34,878 nucleotides of DNA, taken from positions 1-34,878 of the forward strand of contig CAITEC010000004.1 of NCBI GenBank assembly GCA_903891325.1. The letters are read 5' to 3'. A model generated the notes under the pieces. It was given only the letters and a program-made list of their open reading frames with translations. It had not been told where the DNA came from and searched no databases. Below, in pieces: positions 1-7,697 of the stretch; the stretch's first letter is position 1; each line of letters opens with the position of its first letter. The position numbers and the translations under genes were made by a program. The stretch is from an uncultured Opitutaceae bacterium (GTDB lineage: Bacteria; Verrucomicrobiota; Verrucomicrobiia; Opitutales; Opitutaceae).

Positions 1-36
1 CCTCCCCCTGCGCCCCCTCCCTTTTATTACCTTAAT

Positions 37-315
37 TTAGTCGATCCGCTGTCCAACGGACGGGGTCCACCTCAGGAGTTCTGCCAGTATCACGATAGGT
101 GCAAGGACGTTGTTCATGTCGTGGGCAATGCCGCTCGCAAGCGAGCCGACGCTCTCAAACCATTGGGCTTCAAGTCGGCGTTTTCCGACTGATGCCTTGG
201 CGGTGCGCCTGGGCCGCGGGGCATTCGATTCAAAAGCAGGAAGCAGCGAAAGGGGGGATGGCGCGAGCATCGGCATTTCGCGACTATCCCTCCCATCCAT
301 CAAACCGCCCGACAA
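37..315 (-). pseudogene. Truncated sensor histidine kinase fragment (HisKA H-box only)
   Basis: The 92-codon frame contains a recognisable dimerisation/phosphoacceptor helix of a HisKA-type sensor kinase: residues 54-79 read ESVGSLASGIAHDMNNVLAP in part, with the candidate phosphoacceptor His65. This version (GIAHDMNNVLAP) is typical of PAS-containing and hybrid kinases. No PAS or other sensory domain precedes it. The frame stops about 12 residues after the helix, and the last residues (RWTPSVGQRID) do not resemble the family. No HATPase_c domain (N, G1, G2 boxes) follows in the 36 bases left in the window. I therefore read it as a kinase remnant, not a working enzyme. It could also be an odd stand-alone H-box peptide. 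The ABC ATPase gene lies 22 bp upstream on the same strand. Confidence 0.6.
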
Positions 316-337
316 AAACTGTCAGAAAAGCGTCAGA

Positions 338-1330
338 TTACTGCGACTGAAACAGCTCCGCGATCACGTCCTCAAGCGGCACATCCTCAATCGTGATATC
401 CGCGACCGGCCCGGCGCTCAGGATCTCCTGCGAGACGGCAACAACCTTGTCGATCGGAACGCAGACCGTGAACTTTCCGTCGTCGGCCCGGGTGGTCTGG
501 CCGTTCGCGGACTGCCAGTTCTCCGGAAATGCCTGTCGGCTCGCTCCGGCGGTCAATTCGGGAAGAAACCGGATAATCTTCTGCCGGCTGCCCTTGCTCT
601 GCTCAAGGCGGTCCAGGTGCCCGTCGTAGATCTTGGTGCCCTTGTGGATCACGATCACCCGCTCGCACAGTTCTTTGATGTCGGACATGTAGTGGCTGGT
701 CAGGAGAATCGTGACCTTTTCCCGGCGGTTGTACTCCTTTAGAAACTGCCGGACCGCCTTCTGGGAGACGACGTCCAGCCCGATCGTCGGCTCGTCCAGG
801 AAGAGGACCTGGGGCCGGTGGAGTAAGGCGGCAATCAGCTCCATCTTCATCCGCTCGCCGAGGGAGAGCTCGCGGACCATGACGTTGAGCTTGTGGCCCA
901 CGTCGAGGACCTGGACCAGGTTGTCGAGGGTCTTCTTGAATTGGTCGGCGGGGATGCCGTAGATTGCCCGGAGGAGGACGAAGGACTCGCTGGCGGGAAG
1001 GTCCCACCAAAGCTGGTTCTTCTGGCCCAGGACCAGGGCGAATATCCGGCGATAGGCGTTTTCCCTTTTGGTCGGGTCAAATCCGGCGACCCGGGCGGTC
1101 CCCGAGGTTGGATAGATGAGGCCCGAGAGCATCTTCAGGGTCGTGGTCTTGCCGGCCCCGTTGGGCCCGAGAAACCCGACGAATTCCCCCTCCTTGATGG
1201 AGAAGGTGACGTCCTTGGCGGCGGCCGTCTCCTGGAAATCCCGGTGTATGAGGCCGGTCACCCCGCCCCAGAAGCCGGGCCTTTTCTTGTAGGTCCTGAA
1301 TATCCGGGTGAGGTTCTGGACTTCAATCAT
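338..1330 (-). CDS. ABC-2 type transporter ATP-binding protein (COG4586-like)
   Basis: This is a cytoplasmic ATPase subunit of an ABC-2 type exporter, 330 aa. Walker A is GPNGAGKTT (about residues 54-62), the signature is LSLGERMKMEL rather than canonical LSGGQ, and Walker B is VLFLDEPTIGLD, followed by the switch His in TSHYMSD. The long N-terminal stretch RTYKKRPGFWGG..GLIHRDF and the LSLGE signature match the uncharacterised ABC-2 subgroup that normally works with two six-helix permeases encoded next door. No permease is present here: the downstream side holds only a kinase remnant. The ATG overlaps the surE stop as ATGA, so translation is probably coupled to surE. The substrate cannot be deduced. 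Confidence 0.9.
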   Translation of the reverse strand: MIEVQNLTRIFRTYKKRPGFWGGVTGLIHRDFQETAAAKDVTFSIKEGEFVGFLGPNGAGKTTTLKMLSGLIYPTSGTARVAGFDPTKRENAYRRIFALVLGQKNQLWWDLPASESFVLLRAIYGIPADQFKKTLDNLVQVLDVGHKLNVMVRELSLGERMKMELIAALLHRPQVLFLDEPTIGLDVVSQKAVRQFLKEYNRREKVTILLTSHYMSDIKELCERVIVIHKGTKIYDGHLDRLEQSKGSRQKIIRFLPELTAGASRQAFPENWQSANGQTTRADDGKFTVCVPIDKVVAVSQEILSAGPVADITIEDVPLEDVIAELFQSQ

Positions 1331-2124
1331 GGATGGATACCAAGGGCGGTGTAATCGAGGACTGTGTGGCTGATCCAGCCCGAAGCAACCGCCGCCCGGT
1401 CCGTCAGGAGTCCCGCCGGTGAAACGTCGTCGCCGGCCCTGAAGAGGAGCCGGTGGGTGCCGTCCTCGGCCTTGGGCGTGAACAGGCCGGGCACCTTGAG
1501 GTGGGCCGGCACCGTCCGGCAGACCCGGGATTCGGGCGTGCAGGGGAGGGGAAAATTGACGTTCTGGACGATGAAGCTGTTCGGGGGGGTGGCAGTGATG
1601 AGCCCGGGCACGAGCCGGGCGGCGTGCGCCGCGGAAATACCCAGGGTTGCCAGGAGATCGGCGTCGGGTATCCCGCCATTGGCCTTCAGGGTGTCGTAGG
1701 CGTCCACGGTCACGTCCTGCGAGAAGGCGATGCCGGGGAGGCCGTGGAGCGCCCCTTCGAGGGCGGCTGAGACGGTGCCGCTGGCCATGATGAAGCCAAG
1801 GCTCGCGTTCAGGCCGACGTTGATGCCGCTGACGACCCCATCGACAGTCGGTCCGCCATTTGGGGAGCGGGGGAGCAGGTGGTCCAGGGCGATATTGACG
1901 CAGTCGCTCGGGGTTCCGTCCACGGTCCAGGTCGGGCAGCCCAGGCCTCTGTCTGCGGGTGCGGACAGGACCGGGCGGTTGCGGGACTTGGCGGCACCGA
2001 CCCAGCTCTGCTCGTGGCGGGGGGCGGCGACAAAGACCTCGTGGCCGGCGGCGACGAGGGCGGCGGCTAACTTGTGGAGGAATACGCTGTCGATTCCATC
2101 ATCATTGGTGACGAGGAGGCGCAT
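1327..2124 (-). CDS. surE: 5'/3'-nucleotidase SurE
   Basis: SurE is a metal-dependent survival phosphatase that dephosphorylates nucleoside 5'- and 3'-monophosphates and, in some species, short polyphosphate. The 265 aa length is normal. The metal ligands of the family are visible: Asp8 and Asp9 in TNDDGID, Ser40 in HEQSWVG and Asn102 in SGINVGLN. The segment [20 protein letters not shown] is the conserved core strand-helix. One deviation is GLNASLGF where many homologues have GxNxGxD/N. The ATG at 2124 is the start giving the canonical [12 protein letters not shown]-terminus. It begins right after the pnp terminator hairpin and overlaps the ABC ATPase gene by 4 nt at its end. Confidence 0.95.
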   Translation of the reverse strand: MRLLVTNDDGIDSVFLHKLAAALVAAGHEVFVAAPRHEQSWVGAAKSRNRPVLSAPADRGLGCPTWTVDGTPSDCVNIALDHLLPRSPNGGPTVDGVVSGINVGLNASLGFIMASGTVSAALEGALHGLPGIAFSQDVTVDAYDTLKANGGIPDADLLATLGISAAHAARLVPGLITATPPNSFIVQNVNFPLPCTPESRVCRTVPAHLKVPGLFTPKAEDGTHRLLFRAGDDVSPAGLLTDRAAVASGWISHTVLDYTALGIHP

Positions 2125-2128
2125 GCCG

Positions 2129-2168
2129 AAAAAAAGGGGAGCGGGAGGCGGGTTTGAGCCGCCTCCCG
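2129..2168 (-). terminator. Hairpin plus U-tract after pnp
   Basis: A perfect 10-bp stem (CGGGAGGCGG at 2142-2151, CCGCCTCCCG at 2159-2168) with a 7-nt loop lies 17 nt after the pnp stop. On the minus strand it is followed, after CTCCCC, by seven T residues (2129-2135). The U-tract is six bases removed from the stem, so termination may be partial. It ends four bases before the surE ATG, which makes it a polarity point between pnp and surE. Confidence 0.7.
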
Positions 2169-2184
2169 TTTCACAATGGGCCGA

Positions 2185-4374
2185 TCAGGCGGGCGTCTGG
2201 GGAGCGGCCGGGGCGGCCTCGGCTGCGCCGGGCTGCTTGCCTTCCATCTCCTTCATGGCCGCCTTGCGGGAGAGGCGGACCTTGCCGGAGCGCTCGTCGA
2301 TGCCGACGCACTTGACCCAGATCATGTCGTTCAACTTCACCACGTCCTCGGTCCTGCGGACCCGGAAGTCGGCCAGTTCGGAGATGTGGCAGAGGCCTTC
2401 CTTGCCGGCGGAGCACTCGACGAAGCAGCCGAACTCCTTGATGCCGGTGACGCGGCCGTGATAGAGCTTGCCGACCTCGATCTGGGAACCGCCGCCGCAC
2501 AGGGAGTCGATCTCGGAGATCGCCCGGTTCATGGCGTCGGCGTTGTTCGAGTAGATGAACACCGTGCCGGAGTCGTCCTCGGCGATGTCCACCTGGGCGC
2601 CCGTCGTCTCGGTGATCCGGCGGATCGTCTTGCCGCCCGGCCCGATGAGCAGGCCGATCTTCTCGGGATCGATCTGGATCGTCTGGATCCGGGGGGCGTA
2701 CTTGGAGAGGTTCGCGCGGGGGGCGGGAATGGAGCCGAGCATGGCCTTCAGGATCTCCACCCGGGCCTCGCGGGCCTGGTGGATGGCGACCTTGGCGATC
2801 TCAAAGGGCAGGCCGTTGATCTTCAGGTCGAGCTGGAACCCGGTGATGCCCTTGGTGGTGCCGGCGAGCTTGAAGTCCATGTCGCCGAAGTGGTCTTCCT
2901 CACCGAGGATGTCGGTGATCGTGACCCACTTGGAGATGGAGCCGTCCGCGGCGTTCTCGGTCATCAGGCCGCAGGAGATTCCAGCGACCGGGGCGATGAT
3001 CGGAACGCCGGCGTCCATGAGCGCAAGGCAGCCGCCGCACACCGAGGCCATCGAGGTCGAGCCATTGGAGGCCATGATCTCGGAGGTGACGCGGATGGAG
3101 TAGGGGAACGCGTCCTCGGGGGGCAGGATCGGGACGAGCGAGCGCTCGGCGAGGGCGCCGTGGCCGATCTCGCGCCGGCCCGGGCCGATGAAGCGGCCCG
3201 TCTCGCCGACCGTGAAGGGGGGCATGTTGTAGTGCAGGATGAACGACTTGGAGGTCGCACCGCCGGTGAGCCCGTCCATGTCCTGGGCTTCCTTTGTCGG
3301 CCCGAGGGTGACGATCACCAGGCCCTGGGTGTCGCCGCGCTGGAAGATCGACGATCCGTGGACCCGGGGCAGGACGCCCACTTCGCAGGTGATCGGGCGC
3401 AGCGACTTCGCGTCGCGGCCGTCGGAGCGCAGACCGCGCTCGAGGACGGTCTGGCGGTAGGCGCGGTACTGGAGTTCCTCGAAGACCACGCTGATCTCGT
3501 GGGGGGCAAAGCCGGTCTCGCCGAGCTCGGCGATGACGGCGGCCTTCGCCTCTTCCTTCAGGACGGCGATATTGGCGGAGCGGATGGCCTTCTCCTTGCC
3601 GTAGATGGCCTCGGCAACGCGCTCGGCGCTGACAACGCGCTCGACGATGGCGCGGGTCTTGGGCTGGGCGGTGACGAGGTTGAACTTGACCTTCGTCTTT
3701 CCAACGAGGCCGACCAAGTCATTGATTCCCTTGATGATCGGCTGGATCGCCTTGTGGGCGAAGTCGAGGGCCTCGATGAAGCGGTCCTCCTCGATCTGGT
3801 CGGCGGATCCCTCGATCATCAGCATGTCCTTCTGGTTGCCCACGTAGATCAGGTCCAGGGTGGAGGCATACATCTGCTCAATCGTGGGGTTGACGACAAA
3901 CTGGCCGTCAATCTGCCCAACGCGCACCGCGGCGATTGGCCCGTTCCACGGGATGTCCGAGATGGCCAGGGCGGCGCTCGCGCCGTTGATCATGGAGATG
4001 TCCGACTCATTGGTCTGGTCGGCGGTGAGGAGAAGCCCGATGATCTGGACCTCGTTCAGGAAGCCTTCCGGGAAGAGCGGGCGGCAGGGCCGGTCGCAGA
4101 GCCGGGAGGTCAGGATTTCCTTCTCGGAGGGACGGCCCTCGCGCTTGAAGTAGCCGCCGGGAAAACGGCCGGCCGCGGCGTACTTCTCGCGGTAATCAAC
4201 GGTCAGGGGGAAGAAGTCCTGGCCGGGGCGCATGGTCGTCGCCGCGGTGGCGGAGACGAAAACGACGGTCTCGCCGATCGTGACAGTGACGGCGCCGTTG
4301 GAGAATTTGGCGAGTGAGCCGGCGGCGATGGTGATCCCACATTCGGGGATCGATACGGTATGTTTCTGATTCAT
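2185..4374 (-). CDS. pnp: Polyribonucleotide nucleotidyltransferase (PNPase)
   Basis: PNPase is a phosphorolytic 3'-5' exoribonuclease of the RNA degradosome and is also able to add 3' tails. The 729 aa length is typical. Domain order: RNase PH 1 (roughly 1-220), alpha-helical linker, RNase PH 2 (roughly 310-540), with the conserved [18 protein letters not shown] segment, KH domain with [15 protein letters not shown] near 565, and S1 domain with [18 protein letters not shown] near 635-700. A short Ala/Pro-rich tail follows. The start [13 protein letters not shown] is supported by alignment with the family N-terminus; no Shine-Dalgarno sequence precedes it. rpsO lies upstream with a 231-nt structured spacer, the same rpsO-pnp order as in many bacteria, where PNPase autoregulates through its leader. 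Confidence 0.97.
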   Translation of the reverse strand: MNQKHTVSIPECGITIAAGSLAKFSNGAVTVTIGETVVFVSATAATTMRPGQDFFPLTVDYREKYAAAGRFPGGYFKREGRPSEKEILTSRLCDRPCRPLFPEGFLNEVQIIGLLLTADQTNESDISMINGASAALAISDIPWNGPIAAVRVGQIDGQFVVNPTIEQMYASTLDLIYVGNQKDMLMIEGSADQIEEDRFIEALDFAHKAIQPIIKGINDLVGLVGKTKVKFNLVTAQPKTRAIVERVVSAERVAEAIYGKEKAIRSANIAVLKEEAKAAVIAELGETGFAPHEISVVFEELQYRAYRQTVLERGLRSDGRDAKSLRPITCEVGVLPRVHGSSIFQRGDTQGLVIVTLGPTKEAQDMDGLTGGATSKSFILHYNMPPFTVGETGRFIGPGRREIGHGALAERSLVPILPPEDAFPYSIRVTSEIMASNGSTSMASVCGGCLALMDAGVPIIAPVAGISCGLMTENAADGSISKWVTITDILGEEDHFGDMDFKLAGTTKGITGFQLDLKINGLPFEIAKVAIHQAREARVEILKAMLGSIPAPRANLSKYAPRIQTIQIDPEKIGLLIGPGGKTIRRITETTGAQVDIAEDDSGTVFIYSNNADAMNRAISEIDSLCGGGSQIEVGKLYHGRVTGIKEFGCFVECSAGKEGLCHISELADFRVRRTEDVVKLNDMIWVKCVGIDERSGKVRLSRKAAMKEMEGKQPGAAEAAPAAPQTPA

Positions 4375-4392
4375 TTTGGTATACGGACTAGT

Positions 4393-4428
4393 GCCACCGG
4401 AGCCGGCGCGGGATTGCGCCGGGGTGGC
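4393..4428 (-). promoter_or_regulatory. Leader hairpin directly upstream of pnp
   Basis: Nested inverted repeats GCCACC (4393-4398)/GGTGGC (4423-4428) and CCGGCGC (4403-4409)/GCGCCGG (4416-4422) form a two-part stem with a one-sided 4-nt bulge and a 6-nt loop. The hairpin lies 18 nt upstream of the pnp start codon in the pnp leader. Its position resembles the RNase III-processed leader stem through which PNPase autoregulates in E. coli. That role here is inference. Confidence 0.55.
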
Positions 4429-4443
4429 GGGGTTGGCGTGATT

Positions 4444-4533
4444 CCGGCCCGCAGGCCGGTGGTGCCTTCAGTCGGCTCGGTTCGAGTCGAGAGATTTCCG
4501 TTTGGCGTCTCCGGGGGGACGGCAAACGGAAAT
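4444..4533 (-). promoter_or_regulatory. Two further stems in the rpsO-pnp spacer
   Basis: CCGGCC (4444-4449)/GGCCGG (4454-4459) forms a 6-bp stem with a 4-nt loop. ATTTCCGTTTG (4494-4504)/CAAACGGAAAT (4523-4533) is a perfect 11-bp inverted repeat whose loop contains an additional CGTC/GACG pairing (4506-4509 with 4518-4521). Neither is followed by a U-tract on the minus strand, so they look like processing or stability elements rather than terminators. Confidence 0.5.
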
Positions 4534-4563
4534 GTCCCGGTCGATGTCGAGTGTCCCAATGAC

Positions 4564-4594
4564 AACGGGCGACCCGCGGATCGGATCGCCCGTT
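4564..4594 (-). terminator. Stem-loop after rpsO (no U-tract)
   Basis: A 9-bp inverted repeat, AACGGGCGA (4564-4572)/TCGCCCGTT (4586-4594), with a 13-nt loop lies 11 nt downstream of the rpsO stop. The bases after it on the minus strand (GTCATTGGG) lack a T-run, so it is a weak terminator at best. It is more likely a 3' stabilising stem or RNase site that separates rpsO and pnp messages. Confidence 0.4.
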
Positions 4595-4605
4595 TGACGA
4601 AAGCG

Positions 4606-4869
4606 TTATTTACGGAGATTCAGCTTCTGAAGCAATTCGTTGTACTTGGGGAGGTTATGGCGTTTCAGGTAATCGAGGAGCTTGCGGCGCCGGCTGGCCA
4701 TCTGAAGAAGCCCGCGGCGGGAGTGGAAGTCCTTGCGATGAGTCCGCAGGTGCTCGGTAAGGTGATTTATCCGGGCGGTGAGCAGGGCAACCTGCACTTC
4801 GCTCGATCCAGTATCCTTATCGTGGGTTTTGTATTCTGCTATGATCTCGGGTTTTACGACTGTAGGCAT
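4606..4869 (-). CDS. rpsO: 30S ribosomal protein S15
   Basis: S15 is a primary 16S rRNA-binding protein of the 30S platform that also helps form bridge B4. At 87 aa it is of normal length. The signature region is clear: [19 protein letters not shown] (residues 29-47) followed by [19 protein letters not shown], and the basic C-terminus KLNLRK. The start [15 protein letters not shown] gives the expected N-terminus. There is no purine-rich Shine-Dalgarno sequence in the upstream CAACTCCAACCAAACAAAC. It is the first gene of an rpsO-pnp unit. In other bacteria S15 represses its own mRNA through leader structure; I cannot assign such a fold here with certainty. Confidence 0.97.
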   Translation of the reverse strand: MPTVVKPEIIAEYKTHDKDTGSSEVQVALLTARINHLTEHLRTHRKDFHSRRGLLQMASRRRKLLDYLKRHNLPKYNELLQKLNLRK

Positions 4870-5093
4870 GTTTGTTTGGTTGGAGTTGCACGACTGTCGG
4901 AGGCCTTCGCAGGCTCCGTGCCCCCCGCCCGACCCCGTTGTAAGTGGGGCTTAGCCGGTGACACCGTTACAACCCCGGCGGAGCGCCGGGGCAGTCATGG
5001 TGGAAGCCCACAACCGATGGACTTTCACTAACGGAAGTGACGATCTTCCCAAGCGGCCATCCCCGGCGCAAGCGTATTTTTAGCCGGGGGCGC
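4870..5093 (-). other. rpsO upstream region, no gene seen
   Basis: These 224 bases hold no convincing coding frame. They contain a strong GC hairpin CCCCGGCG (4973-4980)/CGCCGGGG (4984-4991) with a 3-nt loop, and a second inverted repeat CCCCGGC (5061-5067)/GCCGGGG (5083-5089). The second follows the stop of the small membrane protein, but on the minus strand no T-run comes after it. The rpsO promoter must lie here. I see only poor -35/-10 candidates and do not call one. Confidence 0.4.
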
Positions 5094-5267
5094 CTAACGG
5101 GGGAGATGGGTGAGGGCAAAGTAGCCCAATCCAGCAAGAACGGCGGTCTGGCCCAGAAAAATGGCCAATATCTTCAGCTTAAGCCCGGCGTCGAGGGATT
5201 TGAACTCATCGCCAATATCCGCGCGCGCAGACCTGGCGTCCCGGTCGGATGCTGGACTTATATTCAT
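5094..5267 (-). CDS. Small single-pass membrane protein, unknown function
   Basis: A 57-residue frame starts at the ATG for MNISPASDRDARS. It has a charged N-terminal half (about residues 8-30) and one hydrophobic helix, ILAIFLGQTAVLAGLGYFAL (about 33-52), then a short THLPR tail. It begins 26 nt after the DUF2442 gene on the same strand. The amphipathic-then-membrane layout is typical of real small proteins, and it is too ordered for chance. I recognise no family. The frame stays open further upstream but there overlaps the DUF2442 gene, so the internal ATG is preferred. Confidence 0.4.
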   Translation of the reverse strand: MNISPASDRDARSARADIGDEFKSLDAGLKLKILAIFLGQTAVLAGLGYFALTHLPR

Positions 5268-5293
5268 CAATTTATGTGCCTGCGAAGACGGAT

Positions 5294-5593
5294 TCAGGCG
5301 TGGGCGGTAGCCTTCGCCGTCCGCTGTGCGACGAGCGCGTCCACGTACTTCGGCCAATTGTGTAGCGTCTCGGGATCGAAGTCTGCGCCATTCGGCCAGG
5401 CCAGCGTGCGCCATTCCGGGTCGAGGCGAACCTGCTCGAAAACTTTCTTGTCCCTGAGCGGCGCAAAAAGACTGCCGTGCAAAACGGGAAGGAAATCGAT
5501 CACCTGAAAGGTCCCGTCGTTGAAGCGCACGCGCAGTGTCCAATCGCCTTCAATTTCAAAGCCCGTGACTTTGAAAAGCAGGTGATCGGCCAT
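5294..5593 (-). CDS. DUF2442 domain-containing protein
   Basis: This cytoplasmic protein of about 99 aa matches the DUF2442 pattern: FNDGTFQVIDFLPVL followed by FAPLRDKKVFEQVRLDP and LAWPNGADFDPETL. The WPNGADFDPE block is the family's hallmark. I start it at MADHLLFKVTGFEI; an ATG seven codons upstream is possible. DUF2442 genes often lie next to a DUF4160 gene, and the pairs are suspected toxin-antitoxin modules. No intact DUF4160 frame is visible in the 140 bases upstream, so this copy appears solitary. Its biochemical role is unknown. The Ala-rich tail QRTAKATAHA lies beyond the domain. Confidence 0.8.
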   Translation of the reverse strand: MADHLLFKVTGFEIEGDWTLRVRFNDGTFQVIDFLPVLHGSLFAPLRDKKVFEQVRLDPEWRTLAWPNGADFDPETLHNWPKYVDALVAQRTAKATAHA

Positions 5594-5736
5594 GCTATTA
5601 TCGGAGCGGTTCAATGGATTTTGGAGAACTTCCCGATAGTAACATCTTCCAGTCGTGGAGCAACTCAGATGTCCAGGCTATGGGTCTTCATTGCCACTAA
5701 TATGGCAACTGCCGTCTCGGATCGGGATTCGAGCGC

Positions 5737-6135
5737 CTAATCTGGGATCATTCCGATTCCAACCAGCCACCTCTCCACCAATTTGGGCCATTCTGTCACC
5801 GGTAGCTTTGTGCGCCGAAGTCCAAATGCGTGCCCGCCCGTCGCATACAAGTGCATCTCCACGGGTACCCCGACCCGCTTCAGGGCGGCGTAGTAGCTGA
5901 GCGAGTCCTCAACACGGTCAGAGTCGTCATCCTCGTCCTGAAGCAGTAAGGTTGGCGGTGTTTGAAGCGTGATGTTGCGACCAATGTCGGGGTTGAGCCG
6001 GATGCCGGTTTTGGCGAGAGAAAGGTGCCCCGGCGAAGGCTGCCAGATCGGGTCCTTTGCGCTCGCGTTGCCCAACGCCAGGGCGAGGCAGAGAGCCGGA
6101 AACAAACGCTTCAGTAATCGCCGGTACGCCTTCAT
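5737..6135 (-). pseudogene. Internally deleted alpha/beta-hydrolase (acetyl esterase/BD-FAE-like)
   Basis: The 132-residue product joins a Sec signal peptide (MKAYRRLLKRLFPALCLALALGNASA) and a short mature start to the C-terminal third of a secreted alpha/beta-hydrolase. The C-terminal part TPPTLLLQDEDDDS (residues about 78-91) carries the acid residue, and YATGGHAFGLR (about 112-122) carries the catalytic His. The whole middle is missing, including the GxSxG nucleophile elbow and the oxyanion region; full-length relatives are about 280-300 aa. The reading frame survived, so a stable but inactive peptide could be made. The most likely history is an in-frame internal deletion. Confidence 0.75.
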
Positions 6136-6144
6136 TTCCGAAGG

Positions 6145-6699
6145 CTAGTAGACGAAAGGAATGAGCGCCTTGGTCTTGGCCCGGTATGCGGGATAAGCCT
6201 CCGGGAACTGTCGCTGCATTAACGACTCCTCGAGCCGGATTTTCCAAAGGAAGAGAAGGAAGGTCAAAACAAGAGTATAGATCCACCAGGTTGTCGCACT
6301 GGCCAAACCGGTACCGAAGACTGCCAGGAGTAGTCCGGTGTAGATCGGATGCCGCACCAGCGAGTACGGACCGCTTCGGATGAGATCATGGCCTTCCTTG
6401 ATGACGGGTGCCGAGCTCCAGTTGCGGCCCAGGGTGTTTCTGGCCCAGATTGCGAACCCGATGCCTGCGGCCGTCAGGGCAAATCCGATCCACACGCGCA
6501 CATCACTGTGCGGCGCCAGCTCGTGACGAAAATGGCCGGGGAACTCCCTCCAGGCCAAAATGAGCGCCACGGCGGAAAGGAGCGAGGCGCGCCGCCATGC
6601 AGGATGCACTTGCGCGACTGAATGCTTGTTCCCGAATGCCAAAGCGATCCAGTAAATGAGCCAAAACAACCAGAGACCTTGGAAGAGATAGGAGATCAT
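6145..6699 (-). CDS. Isoprenylcysteine carboxylmethyltransferase-family membrane protein
   Basis: This is an integral membrane methyltransferase-fold protein of 184 aa. Hydrophobic helices lie at about 5-23, 37-50, 69-86 and 120-152. The family motif GPYSLVRHPIYTGLLL (about 108-123) provides the SAM/substrate site, and the C-terminal RLEESLMQRQFPEAYPAYR has the conserved E-E..Y..Y pattern of the ICMT/PEMT superfamily. Bacterial members have unknown substrates; a small-molecule or lipid methylation is likely, and true isoprenylcysteine is not. It ends 10 nt before the start of the deleted esterase on the same strand. Confidence 0.85.
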   Translation of the reverse strand: MISYLFQGLWLFWLIYWIALAFGNKHSVAQVHPAWRRASLLSAVALILAWREFPGHFRHELAPHSDVRVWIGFALTAAGIGFAIWARNTLGRNWSSAPVIKEGHDLIRSGPYSLVRHPIYTGLLLAVFGTGLASATTWWIYTLVLTFLLFLWKIRLEESLMQRQFPEAYPAYRAKTKALIPFVY

Positions 6700-6771
6700 G
6701 GGGCGGTGAAAACAAACACCACTATGGAAGGAGGGACAACCGGGAAAGTTTGAGCGGCAGGCGATCTGAAG

Positions 6772-7122
6772 TCACCTATGGCGCCAGATGCGGTCTACCC
6801 AGACGGCGATGAATCCCAGCCCGGCGAGGACGCAGGCAATGGGAATAAATCCCAAGCCCTGCCCGGAAATCGAAAGGGCCGGCTTGTCGACCAGGAGTTG
6901 AATCAGGTCGGGAATCGCGGCGACAAAGTCCCGTCCGCCCACCAGGAGCACAAGTGCGGTGGCAATGATCGCGGATGAAATGAGAAGCAGCGGGCGGCGA
7001 AGCGGGTTGGCGCGGGGTTGGGGGAGGGCGGCGACCGCGCGATCGGTGAAGCCGCCATCGTCCATGGAAGGGGCATCATGAGCCTGCAGGAGCCGGCTTA
7101 GCTTCACGTCATCGGTATTCAT
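6772..7122 (-). CDS. Putative anti-sigma factor (DUF5056-like membrane protein)
   Basis: A 116-residue protein starts 21 nt after the ECF sigma gene. The N-terminal 40 residues (DDVKLSRLLQAHDAPSMDDGGFTDRAVAALP) are cytoplasmic and resemble the short segment before the membrane anchor in DUF5056-type proteins. Two transmembrane helices follow (about 45-64 and 92-110), ending in a basic WVDRIWRHR tail. No zinc-binding HxxxCxxC motif of ZAS anti-sigmas is present. Position and topology suggest that it tethers and restrains the sigma factor. This is inference from context. Confidence 0.6.
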   Translation of the reverse strand: MNTDDVKLSRLLQAHDAPSMDDGGFTDRAVAALPQPRANPLRRPLLLISSAIIATALVLLVGGRDFVAAIPDLIQLLVDKPALSISGQGLGFIPIACVLAGLGFIAVWVDRIWRHR

Positions 7123-7143
7123 GGGAATCAGGTTGGAGATTGG

Positions 7144-7683
7144 TCAGGAGTCGAGGGCGTAGGGCCCGAGAAAGGAGCGCAGGCGGGTTTTCGCCCGCAG
7201 GATGTGGGTTTTCAGGGTGCCCAGGGGACAGCCCATCAGTCTTGCGGCCTCGTCGTGGGAAAGACCATCGCGGTAGCAGAACTGGAGCGCGGCCTGTTCC
7301 TCGGGCCGCAGCTTGGATAGGGCGGCTGCCAAGTCCTGACCGATGTCGGCCGATGTTGCCGGTTCCGCGGGCGTCTCCTCGGGGGAAAGTTCCAGGACTT
7401 CCGGCTCATTCTGCCAGCGGCGGGAATGGTTTCTGAAACGGTTGTAGGCGATGCCCAGCAGCCACGTGGAAAAGGCGGAGCCGCCCCGAAAGCGGCTGAG
7501 GCTGCGGTAGGCCTCAATCAGGGACTCCTGGGCGAGATCGTCCGCCAGGGCCCAATTTCCCCGGGTGAGGTTGCGCAGGAAGCCGCGCAAAGCGGCCTGG
7601 TGGCGCCTTGCCAAGTCGCTGAAGGCGTGCCGGTCGTCAAAGACGAGCACCCGCGCGATCAGATCTGCGTCGGAGGACGGCAC
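7144..7683 (-). CDS. ECF RNA polymerase sigma factor (sigma-70 family)
   Basis: This is a 179-aa extracytoplasmic-function sigma factor with regions 2 and 4 only. Region 2 includes LADDLAQESLIEAYRSL and GGSAFSTWLLGIAYNRFRNH (about 46-87), which cover core binding and -10 recognition. Region 4 includes LRPEEQAALQFCYRDGLSHD and EAARLMGCPLGTLKTHILRA (about 122-166), the -35 helix-turn-helix. An acidic linker EPEVLELSPEETPAEPA separates them. The start codon is GTG. It sits 14 nt after the DUF6249 gene and 21 nt before the putative anti-sigma gene, forming a three-gene unit. The target regulon is unknown. Confidence 0.92.
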   Translation of the reverse strand: MPSSDADLIARVLVFDDRHAFSDLARRHQAALRGFLRNLTRGNWALADDLAQESLIEAYRSLSRFRGGSAFSTWLLGIAYNRFRNHSRRWQNEPEVLELSPEETPAEPATSADIGQDLAAALSKLRPEEQAALQFCYRDGLSHDEAARLMGCPLGTLKTHILRAKTRLRSFLGPYALDS

Positions 7684-7697
7684 GCGCGTGGCAGCGC

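Noticed and set aside
2176..4317. 713-codon plus-strand open frame opposite pnp
   Set aside because: It is antisense to an unmistakable pnp. Its composition (Asp/Gly/Leu-rich, no motifs) is the usual shadow of codon bias in GC-rich genes.
5594..5736. Remnant of a DUF4160 partner upstream of the DUF2442 gene
   Set aside because: One minus-strand frame has SGNEDP-stop-PGHL, vaguely like the family's metal-loop region, but the similarity is too weak and interrupted by a stop.
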